This document shows, in pieces, positions 25,362-33,325 of a DNA stretch of 64,000 nucleotides. Made by a program: the position numbers and the translations under genes. Location: the NCBI RefSeq assembly GCF_024171955.1, contig NZ_JAMTCS010000012.1, positions 124,001 to 188,000 of the forward strand, written 5' to 3'. The notes beneath the pieces were generated by a model, which was given only the letters and a program-made list of their open reading frames with translations, was not told where the DNA came from and did no database searches. The stretch's first letter is position 1. Every line of letters starts with the position of its first letter. Origin of the DNA: Promicromonospora thailandica. GTDB taxonomy: Bacteria > Actinomycetota > Actinomycetes > Actinomycetales > Cellulomonadaceae.

Positions 25362-26440
25362 CCGCGGACGCGGCCGCCGCCGGCCGGGCGGTGCGCGGCG
25401 GCAGCACGGCGTCGGGCAGCGTGCTCCACGACGCCGCGCCCCTGGCCGAGGTGATCCGCGGCGACCTCGTCGAGTCCGTGCACCTGGGGCACCTCGTGGT
25501 GCTCGACCCGGCGGGCCGGCCCGTGCTCCAGGTGGGCAACCCGACCACCCCGATCTGGCCTCGCTCGTCCCTCAAGCCGGTGCAGCTCCTCGCGATGCTG
25601 CGGGCGGGCCTCGAGCTGCCGGACCGTCTGCTGGCGCTCGCGTCCGCGAGCCACAACGGCGAACGGTTCCACCTCGAGGGCGTGCTGCAGATCTTGGCGT
25701 CGGTGGGGCTGGGTGTCGAGGCGCTGCAGAACACGCCCGACCTGCCGCTGCACCCGCCGGCCGCGCTCGACTGGCACGTGGCGCCGCTCGTGGGCGGCCC
25801 GGGCCCGTCGTCGCTCACGCAGAACTGCTCGGGCAAGCACGCCGCGATGCTTGCGACCTGCCTGGTGCAGGGCTGGGACATCGAGACCTACCTGTCGCCC
25901 GAGCACCCGCTGCAGCGGGCGGTCCGCGGCGCGGTGCTCGAGATGACGGGCGACGCCGAGGTGGTCATGCACACCACCGTCGACGGCTGCGGCGCGCCCC
26001 TGTTCTCCACGACCCTGCTGGGGTTGGCGCGCGCCTTCTCGACGCTGGGCGCCGCGCCGACCGTCGACGTCCGCTCGCACGAGGCGCGCGTCGCCCGGGC
26101 GGTCTCCGCGCACCCGGAGATGGTGGGCGGCACGGGCCGCGACGTCACGCTCGCCATGCAGGCCGTGCCCGGGCTGATCGCGAAGGACGGCGCGGAGGGC
26201 GTCTACGCCGCCGGTCTGCCCGACGGCTCCGCCCTCGCGTTCAAGGTGCTCGACGGGTCCGCCCGCGCGCGTCCGGCCATCCTGGCCGCGGCGCTGCGCG
26301 CGGCCGGTGCGGCCGGCCTGCCGGGCGTGTACCCGGGCGGGCTGGACGGCCTGGGCCGGGTGCCCGTGCTCGGCGGTGGCCGCCCGGTGGGCGAGGTGCG
26401 GGCCGTCTTCGCCGACGCGTACGCCGAGGGTCGCCGATGA
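25355..26440 (+). CDS. L-asparaginase II family protein
   Basis: A 361-residue protein of the thermolabile L-asparaginase II family found in rhizobia and actinobacteria, unrelated to E. coli AnsB. Signatures are [29 protein letters not shown] and [16 protein letters not shown], followed by [20 protein letters not shown]. The expected reaction is asparagine to aspartate plus ammonia, acting in the cytoplasm. The ATG at 25355 overlaps the end of DUF2516, and the stop overlaps dtd (ATGA), so three genes are coupled. Confidence 0.9.
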   Translation: MVTADAAAAGRAVRGGSTASGSVLHDAAPLAEVIRGDLVESVHLGHLVVLDPAGRPVLQVGNPTTPIWPRSSLKPVQLLAMLRAGLELPDRLLALASASHNGERFHLEGVLQILASVGLGVEALQNTPDLPLHPPAALDWHVAPLVGGPGPSSLTQNCSGKHAAMLATCLVQGWDIETYLSPEHPLQRAVRGAVLEMTGDAEVVMHTTVDGCGAPLFSTTLLGLARAFSTLGAAPTVDVRSHEARVARAVSAHPEMVGGTGRDVTLAMQAVPGLIAKDGAEGVYAAGLPDGSALAFKVLDGSARARPAILAAALRAAGAAGLPGVYPGGLDGLGRVPVLGGGRPVGEVRAVFADAYAEGRR

Positions 26441-26862
26441 GGGCCGTGCTGCAGCGGGTCACCCGGGCGTCGGTGGTGGTCGACGGCGAGGTGGTCGGCG
26501 CGATCGACAAGCCCGGCATCCTGGCCCTCGTGGGCGTCACGCACGACGACGGGCCCGCCCAGGTCGAGACCATCGCCCGCAAGATCGCCGAGCTGCGCAT
26601 CCTGCACGACGAGCGGTCGGTGGCCGACGTCGGCGCGCCCGTGCTCGTCGTCAGCCAGTTCACGCTCTACGGCGATGCCCGTAAGGGCCGCCGGCCCACC
26701 TGGAACCAGGCGGCTCCCGGGCCGGTCGCCGAACCACTGGTCGACGCCGTCGTCGCCGCGCTGCGCGAGCGCGGCCTGACGGTCGAGACCGGGCGGTTCG
26801 GCGCCGACATGCAGGTGGAGCTGACGGGCGACGGTCCGGTGACCATCCTGCTCGAGGCCTGA
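26437..26862 (+). CDS. dtd: D-aminoacyl-tRNA deacylase
   Basis: A 141-residue DTD-family enzyme that removes D-amino acids (and glycine from tRNA-Ala) from mischarged tRNA. It has the N-terminal [20 protein letters not shown], the catalytic [15 protein letters not shown] motif and the Gly-cisPro motif in the C-terminal [10 protein letters not shown]. Its length is standard. It overlaps the asparaginase gene by 4 bp and is convergent with the LuxR-family gene. Confidence 0.96.
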   Translation: MRAVLQRVTRASVVVDGEVVGAIDKPGILALVGVTHDDGPAQVETIARKIAELRILHDERSVADVGAPVLVVSQFTLYGDARKGRRPTWNQAAPGPVAEPLVDAVVAALRERGLTVETGRFGADMQVELTGDGPVTILLEA

Positions 26863-26866
26863 GGGC

Positions 26867-29062
26867 CTACCCCCGCAGCGCCAGCACCGCCAGCTCCGTG
26901 CGCGAGCGCACCCCGAGTTTGCGGAACACGCGCCCCAGGTGCACCTCGACGGTGCGCACGGACACGTAGAGGCTCGCGGCCACCTGCCGGTTGGTGCGTC
27001 CCTGCACCACCAGCCGGGCCACGTCGAGCTCGCGCTCGGTGAGCAGGCCGTCCCACTGCCCGCACAGCTCCTCCTGCCCGACGCCGGGCGACGTCTCGCC
27101 CGGGATGTCCGCCGGACCCGGGCCAGTGGGGCGCGCGTCCACCGGGGCCCCCGCCGCGCCGGCGGGACCGGGCCGCACCGGTGCGCTCGCGGGGCCCCGG
27201 GGTGCCGGTGCGAGGCCCGGGGCCTTGAGCGCCTGCTCCGCGACGTGCTCCCAGGCCTTCGCGCCCGACTCCTGGAACAGCTCGTGCGCGCCCAGCAGGT
27301 GCGCCGCGGCGTCGCCCGGCAGGCCGAGCCGGGCGAAGGCCCGCGCGGCGACCAGCTCGGTGAGGCCCCGTTCGAACGTCGAGCCCACCCGGAGCGAGGC
27401 CTCCACCGCGCGCTCGCGAGCCCGGTTGACGCCGGACGCGTCGGCCAGGGCGAGCTCGGCGCGCGCCAGGTCGAGCCGGCGCCGGCGGATCGGCCCGCCC
27501 GCGAGCCCCGCGCCCCCGGGCAGGCTGCCGCTCGCGGTCGGCGCCGTCCCCGCGGTGACGACGGGGTGGGCAGCGCCCTGGTCGGGCGCCACGGACGGCA
27601 GCACCCGCAGGCGCAGCCGGTCGTGGGAGCGCCGGGCCGCCCGGTCCTGCCCGGCGAGCACGAGCAGCTCCACCGGGTCGGGCGTGGGCAGCCAGAGGCG
27701 GCGCAGCTCGTCGCCGCCGCGCTCGGCGGCCAGGCCGAGCAGGGTGGCGGCCTCGACCCAGCGCCCGGCGAAGACGGCGCTCTGGGCGCGGTCGCCGAGC
27801 GTCGCCGCCCGGACGACGGGCGAGACCTGACCCGGTACGGAGGCCTCCAGCGCGGCGGTCGCGCGGGTCAGGTGCCCGTCCCGCACCAGGTCCAGGCGGC
27901 GGGCCAGCGCGATGCCGAGCCCCCCGAACGCGAGGGCGACCGGCAGCCGCTCGACGGCGTCGTCGAGCACGGACGCGGCTCCGGTGATGTCGCCGAGGCG
28001 CAGCGCGAGGTACGACTGCGCGACGCGCAGGTGGGCCTCCGCCAGGGGCGTCATCGCCTCGTCGGGGCCGTCGAACCAGCGGCCGGCCGGGCGGGCGGGG
28101 GCCAGCTCGGCCACCTCGGACAGGAGCGCGGCGGCGTCGGCGGGCGCGCCGTCGAGCAGCCGGATCGTGCGGCGGGCCGCGGTGATCGCCGCCCGGTCGG
28201 GCCCGCTCGCGTCGTCGGGCAGCACGGCGTCGGGCCGCCCCTCCAGGAGCGCGAGAGCGATGCCCAGGGGGCGGGCGGCGTCGGGCGCGCCGGCGCCGCC
28301 CGTCTCACTGTCGGACATCGGGTCGGACGGGTGGGTGGCTCGGCGGAGGTGCGCGACGGCGTCGTGCACGTGCCCTGCCCACAGGGCGGCCCGCCCCGCC
28401 ACGGCGAAGGCGCGGGCGCGCACGCGGCCGGTGCCGTGGCTCGCGGCCTCGCGGGCCACCTCGTGCGCGCGGTGCACGTCACCGCGGGCGAGGTGCTGCT
28501 CGGCCAGCTCGACCAGGCCGTCGGCGAGGAGCGGGTCGCCGGCGAGCGTGCTGAGGGCGGTGTGCCACATGGCGACGAGCGGTTCGTCGGCCTTGCGGTG
28601 CACGTCGGCGAGCGCTACGTGCGCCGCGGTGCGGGTGGCGAGGTCGGCGTCCTCGTGGACCACCGAGCGGATGCGCGGATGGTGGAAGCGGAAGCGGCCA
28701 CCCACCAGGTGCAGGTGCCGGCCGGCCGGCCCGGCCATCAGGGTGTCGATGTCGGTGCCCGACGCGGCGAGCAGGACATCGGTGCGGTCCACCACGGCCA
28801 CCGCCGCGACGAGCAGCACCCGCCGGGCCTCGTCGTCGAGACCCAGCGGGCCGACCGCCTCGCGGACGGCGCGCGCGGCGGGGAGCGGGTCCGGCATCAG
28901 CGCCGTCCCGAGCAGGTGCTCGTCGTCGAGCATCCGTGCCGTCTGGTCCACACATCCAGGTTCGTCACCCACCACCCGGCTGAGCTCGCACGCGACGTGG
29001 GGCGCCACGGTGCGGTCACCGAGTGCGAGCGGAAAAGCGACTTGCTGCGGCAGCGCGGTCAT
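26867..29062 (-). CDS. LuxR-family regulator lacking the LAL ATPase domain
   Basis: A 731-residue protein with a C-terminal LuxR helix-turn-helix of about 57 residues (LTERELDVARLVVQGRTNRQ, SLYVSVRTVEVHLGRVF). The body is an Ala/Leu/Arg-rich helical solenoid like the tetratricopeptide part of LAL (MalT-type) regulators. Its N-terminus resembles the lid region that follows the ATPase, but there is no P-loop. A Pro/Gly-rich linker precedes the HTH. The ATG at 29062 has a GGGAGG site. It is divergent from the chitinase gene across a 335-bp region and is a candidate regulator of it. Confidence 0.85.
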   Translation of the reverse strand: MTALPQQVAFPLALGDRTVAPHVACELSRVVGDEPGCVDQTARMLDDEHLLGTALMPDPLPAARAVREAVGPLGLDDEARRVLLVAAVAVVDRTDVLLAASGTDIDTLMAGPAGRHLHLVGGRFRFHHPRIRSVVHEDADLATRTAAHVALADVHRKADEPLVAMWHTALSTLAGDPLLADGLVELAEQHLARGDVHRAHEVAREAASHGTGRVRARAFAVAGRAALWAGHVHDAVAHLRRATHPSDPMSDSETGGAGAPDAARPLGIALALLEGRPDAVLPDDASGPDRAAITAARRTIRLLDGAPADAAALLSEVAELAPARPAGRWFDGPDEAMTPLAEAHLRVAQSYLALRLGDITGAASVLDDAVERLPVALAFGGLGIALARRLDLVRDGHLTRATAALEASVPGQVSPVVRAATLGDRAQSAVFAGRWVEAATLLGLAAERGGDELRRLWLPTPDPVELLVLAGQDRAARRSHDRLRLRVLPSVAPDQGAAHPVVTAGTAPTASGSLPGGAGLAGGPIRRRRLDLARAELALADASGVNRARERAVEASLRVGSTFERGLTELVAARAFARLGLPGDAAAHLLGAHELFQESGAKAWEHVAEQALKAPGLAPAPRGPASAPVRPGPAGAAGAPVDARPTGPGPADIPGETSPGVGQEELCGQWDGLLTERELDVARLVVQGRTNRQVAASLYVSVRTVEVHLGRVFRKLGVRSRTELAVLALRG

Positions 29063-29397
29063 CGTCGAGCCTCCCGGATTCGTTCACGGTGCTCGCAAGT
29101 ATGACCTCCAGACGTTTCACCCGCATCAACCTGAGGGCACGACTTTTGGTGCGATGGGGCGCCTGACGTGCGATCCTGCCCCGCCGCGTCGCGCGAGGTA
29201 CGTGATACCGCACGAGGTTGTTTCGGTGGTGAAGGTTTCAGTCCGAAACAAGACCGCGCACTTCCCAGGGTTCCACTACGTAGTCCCACCGTGTGGAATC
29301 CCCTTATTTCCCGTTAACGCAGGTTTCCTTACTTTTAACGGAAGGTGACCCACCGGCGCCGGAGACCGGTCCGGTGCCGGATCAGAGAGGGAAGACG
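29063..29397. promoter_or_regulatory. Divergent regulatory region with three inverted repeats (LuxR gene / chitinase)
   Basis: No gene is seen. The part near the chitinase is notably AT-richer than the surroundings. It carries GTTTCAGTCCGAAAC (29235-29249, 5-bp arms), the palindrome ACTACGTAGT (29275-29284), and CCGTTAA/TTAACGG arms at 29311-29317 and 29335-29341. These look like operators for a substrate-responsive regulator. The chitinase ribosome site GAGAGGGAAG is at 29385-29394. Confidence 0.55.
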
Positions 29398-31083
29398 ATG
29401 GACTCGACGTACGAACCGCCGTCAGGAATCAGCAGAACGGGCCGACGAATCCTCGCGGGCGTGGCCGCGTTCGCCGTGGCGGCCTCCACCGCCGTGGCCG
29501 GCGCCGGCCTGCTCGCCGCCAACGCGGCGGAGGCCGAGACCTCGGCCGGCGTGAGCACCTCCGCCATCAACGGTTTCCGCAGCGTCGGCTACTTCGCCCA
29601 GTGGGGCGTGTACGGGCGCGGCTACCAGGTCAAGCAGATCGACACGTCCGGCGTCGCCGACGAGCTGACCCACATCAACTACGCCTTCGCGAACATCCAC
29701 CACCAGAACCTCGAGTGCTTCGAGGCCAACAAGGCGCAGAGCCCAGGCCCCAACGGCTCGGACGGCGCGGGCGACGCCTGGGCCGACTACGGCATGGGCT
29801 ACACGGCGGCCAACTCGGTCTCCGGCGCCGCCGACACCTGGGACCAGCCCCTGGCCGGCTCCTTCAACCAGCTCAAGCAGCTCAAGGCCAAGCACCCCGA
29901 CCTCAAGGTCATGATGTCGATCGGCGGCTGGACCTGGTCCAAGAACTTCTCGCTCGCCGCAGCCACCGACGCCTCGCGCGAGAAGTTCGTGTCGAGCTGC
30001 GTGAACATGTTCATCAAGGGCAACCTGCCCGTGATCGACGGCCGCGGGGGCCCCGGCTCGGCGGCCGGCGTCTTCGACGGCTTCGACATCGACTGGGAGT
30101 GGCCCGGCTCGCAGAACGGCAACGAGGGCAACCACGTCGACGAGGCGAACGACGCGCGCAACTTCAAGCTCCTGCTCGCCGAGTTCCGCGAGCAGCTCGA
30201 CGCCGTCGGCCGTGAGACCGGCAAGCACTACGAGCTGTCGGCCTTCCTGCCCGCCAACCCCGCCGACATCGAGGACGGCGGCTGGAACGACCCGGAGATC
30301 TTCGAGTCGCTCGACTTCGGCAACGTGCAGGGCTACGACCTGCACGGCGCCTGGGACGCGGCCCTCACGGGCCACCAGGGCAACCTGTACCACGACCCCG
30401 CCGACCCGCGGGAGGCCGCGCGGCAGTTCAGCGTGGACCTCGCGGTCCAGGAGTACGTCGACGCCGGGATCGACCCCGCACAGCTCGGGCTCGGCCTCGC
30501 GATGTACGGGCGTGGCTGGTCCGGGGCGCCGTCGTCGTCCGCTTGGGGCACCGCGACCGGGGCCGCGCCCGGCCAGTGGGAGGCGGGCATCAACGACTAC
30601 GACGTCATCAAGAACGTCGGCACCGGGTACTACGACGCGAACCTGGGCGCGGCGTGGCGCCACGACGGGAACACCTGGTGGTCGTACGACAACAACCAGT
30701 CGGTCACCAAGAAGGCCGAGTACATCCGGTCGCAGGGCCTCGGCGGGGCCATGTGGTGGGACCTGTCGGGTGACCGGTCCGGTGCGCTGACCGGCGCGCT
30801 CTGGAACGTGCTCGGCTCCGGGACGCCGGGCCCGGTGGAGGGCGGCGACCCGACGGACCCGACCGACCCCACGGACCCGACCGACCCGACCGACCCGACC
30901 GACCCGACCGACCCGCCGGACGAGCAGTGCGCCTCGGCCGCGTGGAGCGCGACGGCGATCTACGTGGGCGGCAACACCGTCTCGCACGGCGGCCACGAGT
31001 GGCGCGCCAAGTGGTGGACGCAGGGCGAGACCCCCGGCACCACGGGTGAGTGGGGCGTCTGGCAGGACCTGGGAGCCTGCTGA
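29398..31083 (+). CDS. Secreted GH18 chitinase with C-terminal chitin-binding domain
   Basis: A 561-residue exported enzyme that hydrolyses chitin. A signal peptide with a twin-Arg-like RTGRRILAGVAAF start ends near AANAAEA (about residue 45). The GH18 domain (about 55-480) has SIGGWTW (174-180) and the catalytic DGFDIDWEW with D227, D230, D232 and acid E234. The YDLHGAWD and MWWDLSGDRSG motifs follow. A run of Pro-Thr-Asp repeats (about 484-507) forms a linker to a CBM5/12-type domain (AWSATAIYVGGNTVSHGGHE, then WRAKWWTQGETPG). Start ATG 29398 has a good ribosome site. A 17-bp perfect-stem hairpin follows the stop. Confidence 0.95.
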   Translation: MDSTYEPPSGISRTGRRILAGVAAFAVAASTAVAGAGLLAANAAEAETSAGVSTSAINGFRSVGYFAQWGVYGRGYQVKQIDTSGVADELTHINYAFANIHHQNLECFEANKAQSPGPNGSDGAGDAWADYGMGYTAANSVSGAADTWDQPLAGSFNQLKQLKAKHPDLKVMMSIGGWTWSKNFSLAAATDASREKFVSSCVNMFIKGNLPVIDGRGGPGSAAGVFDGFDIDWEWPGSQNGNEGNHVDEANDARNFKLLLAEFREQLDAVGRETGKHYELSAFLPANPADIEDGGWNDPEIFESLDFGNVQGYDLHGAWDAALTGHQGNLYHDPADPREAARQFSVDLAVQEYVDAGIDPAQLGLGLAMYGRGWSGAPSSSAWGTATGAAPGQWEAGINDYDVIKNVGTGYYDANLGAAWRHDGNTWWSYDNNQSVTKKAEYIRSQGLGGAMWWDLSGDRSGALTGALWNVLGSGTPGPVEGGDPTDPTDPTDPTDPTDPTDPTDPPDEQCASAAWSATAIYVGGNTVSHGGHEWRAKWWTQGETPGTTGEWGVWQDLGAC

Positions 31084-31104
31084 CCCCCGCACCGCCGAGG
31101 TGAA

Positions 31105-31143
31105 CGCCGAGGTAGTCGTCCGGCGAGGACGACTACCTCGGCG
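31105..31143. terminator. Perfect 17-bp stem-loop after chitinase
   Basis: CGCCGAGGTAGTCGTCC at 31105-31121 pairs exactly with 31127-31143 across a 5-nt loop, 21 bp after the chitinase stop. No T-run follows, so it may act as a hairpin-only terminator, as is common in high-GC actinobacteria. Confidence 0.75.
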
Positions 31144-31184
31144 TCGTCGTGCAAGGGCGGGCCGGATCGCGACAGAGTAAGGGC

Positions 31185-31712
31185 GTGGACCTCAGCCCCG
31201 GCGCCGCCTCGCACGACGAGGAGTGGTTCAGCGCGCTCTTCGACGCGCACTCGCGCGCCCTCTACGCCTACTTCGTGCGGCGGCTGCCCGACGGCGGCCG
31301 CGCCTCCGACGCCGAGGACCTCGCCGCCGAGGTGCTCGCCACCGCGTGGCGCCGCAGGGACGACGTCCCGGACGGCGCCGAGCTGCCCTGGCTGTACCGC
31401 ACCGCCGGGTACGTGCTCGCCAACCACCGGCGCAAGATGCGGGCGCTGCCGGTGGCCGTCGTCCCGGACGAGCCGGACGACGTCGACCCCGCGCTGCTCG
31501 CCACCACGGACGACGCCGTCCGCAGCGTGCTCGCCCGCCTGTCCGCGCGCGACCGGCGCATCCTGCTGCTGGTCGCCTGGGACGGGCTGTCGGGCGACGA
31601 CCTCGCCGAGGTGCTCGGCGTCTCCCGCGGCGGGGCCGACGCCGCGCTGTCCCGGGCGCGCGCCCGGCTGCGCGACGCCTGGGACGCCCACGAGCAAGCG
31701 GTGGACGCATGA
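31185..31712 (+). CDS. RNA polymerase sigma-70 family (ECF-like) factor
   Basis: A 175-residue two-domain sigma factor. Region 2 covers LFDAHSRALYAYFVRRLPDG through AELPWLYRTAGYVLANHRRK. Region 4 covers LSARDRRILLLVAWDGLSGD and LAEVLGVSRGGADAALSRAR. GTG 31185 is preferred to an in-frame GTG at 31149, since GACAGAGTAAGGGC directly precedes it and the domain begins soon after. It is linked to a single-pass membrane protein gene through a 19-codon ORF, so it is probably controlled by that anti-sigma partner. Confidence 0.85.
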   Translation: MDLSPGAASHDEEWFSALFDAHSRALYAYFVRRLPDGGRASDAEDLAAEVLATAWRRRDDVPDGAELPWLYRTAGYVLANHRRKMRALPVAVVPDEPDDVDPALLATTDDAVRSVLARLSARDRRILLLVAWDGLSGDDLAEVLGVSRGGADAALSRARARLRDAWDAHEQAVDA

Positions 31713-31768
31713 GCACATGTACGGGGTGGGGCAGCGGGAGCGGGACCAGCACGGAGGGACGGCGATGA
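31709..31768 (+). CDS. Possible 19-residue bridging ORF between sigma and anti-sigma genes
   Basis: MSTCTGWGSGSGTSTEGRR is encoded by an ORF whose ATG overlaps the sigma stop (ATGA) and whose TGA overlaps the next gene's ATG (ATGA). It contains the GGAGGG ribosome site of the next gene. It may exist only to carry ribosomes across the gap. Confidence 0.3.
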   Translation: MSTCTGWGSGSGTSTEGRR

Positions 31769-32610
31769 ACGAGCACGAGCGGCCGGGGGACCCGGCGTTC
31801 GACCGCCTGGCGGCGGCGGACCCGGCGCGGCAGGCGCCGGAACCGGTCGAGGGCGTCCTCCGGGCCAAGGTGGACGCGCTGATCGCGCGGGCGGAGGACC
31901 GCCCGGAGCCGGCACCGCGCACGACGCCGGGCCCCGCGGACCGTCCGGCACGGGACGAGCTGGCCGTGCGGCGGCACCGGCGTCGTTCGTCGTGGCTCGT
32001 CGCCGCGGCCGTGGCGGGCGTGGTCGTCGTGGGCGGCGGCGGGTACCTGGCCGGCGAGGCGGGCCTGGGCCCGTCCGCCGCGGACTCGGGTGCGGCGCCC
32101 GCGTCCGAGAGCGTCGGCGACACGGGCAGCGAGGACACGGCCGACCAGCCGTCCGTGCTCGGCGCGCCCGAGAGCGACGTGGGGCCGCGCGGCGCGGCCG
32201 GCGACCTGCCGGAGCCGACCGGCGTCGTGTTCCACGCGGGCGTCGGGCTGTCGGACACGCCGGGCACGGGCGAGGTGCGCGTCGACGGCACGTCCGAGAG
32301 CCTCGGCAGCTACCCGGTGATCAGCGAGGTCGCGGCAGTCGAACGCCTGGGCGACCCGCGGTTCGCCGGGTCGGTGCTGGGCCCGCGGCCCGACGACGGG
32401 GCGTCGTCCGGCGGCGCGCCCGTGCCGGGCGGGGCGATCGCGTGGCCGGTGCAGGACGTGACAGTCGTCTCGGCGACCCGCACCGAGGCGCGCCACACCC
32501 TGCCCGACGGCACCGTGCTGGTGGTGCCCGCGTACCGCCTCGCCGACGCCGAGGGCAGCGCCTGGACCGTGATCGCCGTGGACGAGGAGCTGCTCGACTT
32601 CGCGCCGTGA
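31765..32610 (+). CDS. Single-pass membrane protein, probable anti-sigma factor
   Basis: A 281-residue protein with a cytoplasmic N-terminus of about 75 residues (PAFDRLAAADPARQAPEPVE), a basic stop RRHRRRSSW, one membrane helix (LVAAAVAGVVVVGGGGYLAG) and an extracytoplasmic acidic domain of about 180 residues. No zinc-binding HxxxCxxC anti-sigma motif is seen. The topology and its place right after an ECF sigma gene suggest a membrane anti-sigma or signal sensor (inference). ATG 31765 has a GGAGGG site. Confidence 0.65.
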   Translation: MNEHERPGDPAFDRLAAADPARQAPEPVEGVLRAKVDALIARAEDRPEPAPRTTPGPADRPARDELAVRRHRRRSSWLVAAAVAGVVVVGGGGYLAGEAGLGPSAADSGAAPASESVGDTGSEDTADQPSVLGAPESDVGPRGAAGDLPEPTGVVFHAGVGLSDTPGTGEVRVDGTSESLGSYPVISEVAAVERLGDPRFAGSVLGPRPDDGASSGGAPVPGGAIAWPVQDVTVVSATRTEARHTLPDGTVLVVPAYRLADAEGSAWTVIAVDEELLDFAP

Positions 32611-32698
32611 GCGACCGTGACGCGACCGCCCTGCGGGCGTCGTAGGGTCGGGCGAGCAGGGACTCATCGAGGTCACATCGCGATTCAAGGAGCTCACC

Positions 32699-33142
32699 AT
32701 GCCAGCACGTACCGCTCGTACCGCCTGGAACGGCACCTTCAAGGAGGGGTCGGGCCAGGTCGAGCTGTCGTCGTCGGGCGTCGGCACGTACGACGTGTCC
32801 TTCCCGGCGCGGGCCGCCGAGGAGGCGAACGGCGTCACCAGCCCGGAGGAGCTGCTCGCCGCGTCGCACTCGTCGTGCTTCACGATGGCGTTCACCAACG
32901 AGCTGGGCACCGCGGGCGCCACGCCCGAGCAGATCGAGGTCACCGCCGAGGTGACCCTCGGCCCGGACCCGGCCGGTGGCCTCTACATCAGCAAGAGCGC
33001 GCTGACGGTGCGCGGCTACGCGTCCGGCATCGACGAGGCGGGCTTCAAGGCCGCCGCCGAGGCCGCCAAGGTCGGCTGCCCCATCTCGAAGGCGCTGACG
33101 GGCGTGGGACAGATCACGCTGGACGTCACCTTCGAGGGCTGA
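32699..33142 (+). CDS. osmC: OsmC-family peroxiredoxin-like protein
   Basis: A 147-residue OsmC/Ohr protein that detoxifies organic hydroperoxides using two Cys. Cys motifs are LLAASHSSCFTMAF and KVGCPISKAL, with TARTAWNGTFKEGSG at the start. The spacing and the ISKAL ending fit OsmC rather than Ohr. An AAGGAG ribosome site (32687-32692) precedes ATG 32699. A 16-bp repeat array follows the stop. Confidence 0.93.
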   Translation: MPARTARTAWNGTFKEGSGQVELSSSGVGTYDVSFPARAAEEANGVTSPEELLAASHSSCFTMAFTNELGTAGATPEQIEVTAEVTLGPDPAGGLYISKSALTVRGYASGIDEAGFKAAAEAAKVGCPISKALTGVGQITLDVTFEG

Positions 33143-33148
33143 CCCCGC

Positions 33149-33266
33149 CGAAGTAGAACCGCAGCGAAGTAGAACCACAGCGAAGTAGAACCACAGCGAA
33201 GTAGAACCACAGCACCTGCCCAGGTTCTATCTCGCTGCGGTTCTACTTCGCTGCAGTTCTACTTCG
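33149..33266. repeat. Tandem array of a 16-bp unit in direct then inverted orientation
   Basis: Four head-to-tail copies of CGAAGTAGAACCACAG occupy 33149-33164 (one variant base), 33165-33180, 33181-33196 and 33197-33212. They are followed by inverted copies CTGCGGTTCTACTTCG (33235-33250) and CTGCAGTTCTACTTCG (33251-33266), and a degenerate third near 33217-33234. The two halves can fold into one long hairpin between osmC and the oxidoreductase gene. Confidence 0.92.
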
Positions 33267-33325
33267 GCAGGACCGGGGAGTGGGATCTGACGCGATCTGC
33301 GGGCCCGTGGTGCGAGAATCGCGGA

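Noticed and set aside
30847-30912. Tandem GACCCGACC-type repeats in the chitinase gene as a separate repeat locus
   Set aside because: They encode a Pro-Thr-Asp linker between catalytic and chitin-binding domains, common in secreted actinobacterial glycosidases.
23347-33266. Repeat arrays at 23.4 and 33.2 kb considered as CRISPR
   Set aside because: Units are contiguous or duplicated with inverted copies; there are no unique spacers of constant length and no cas genes.
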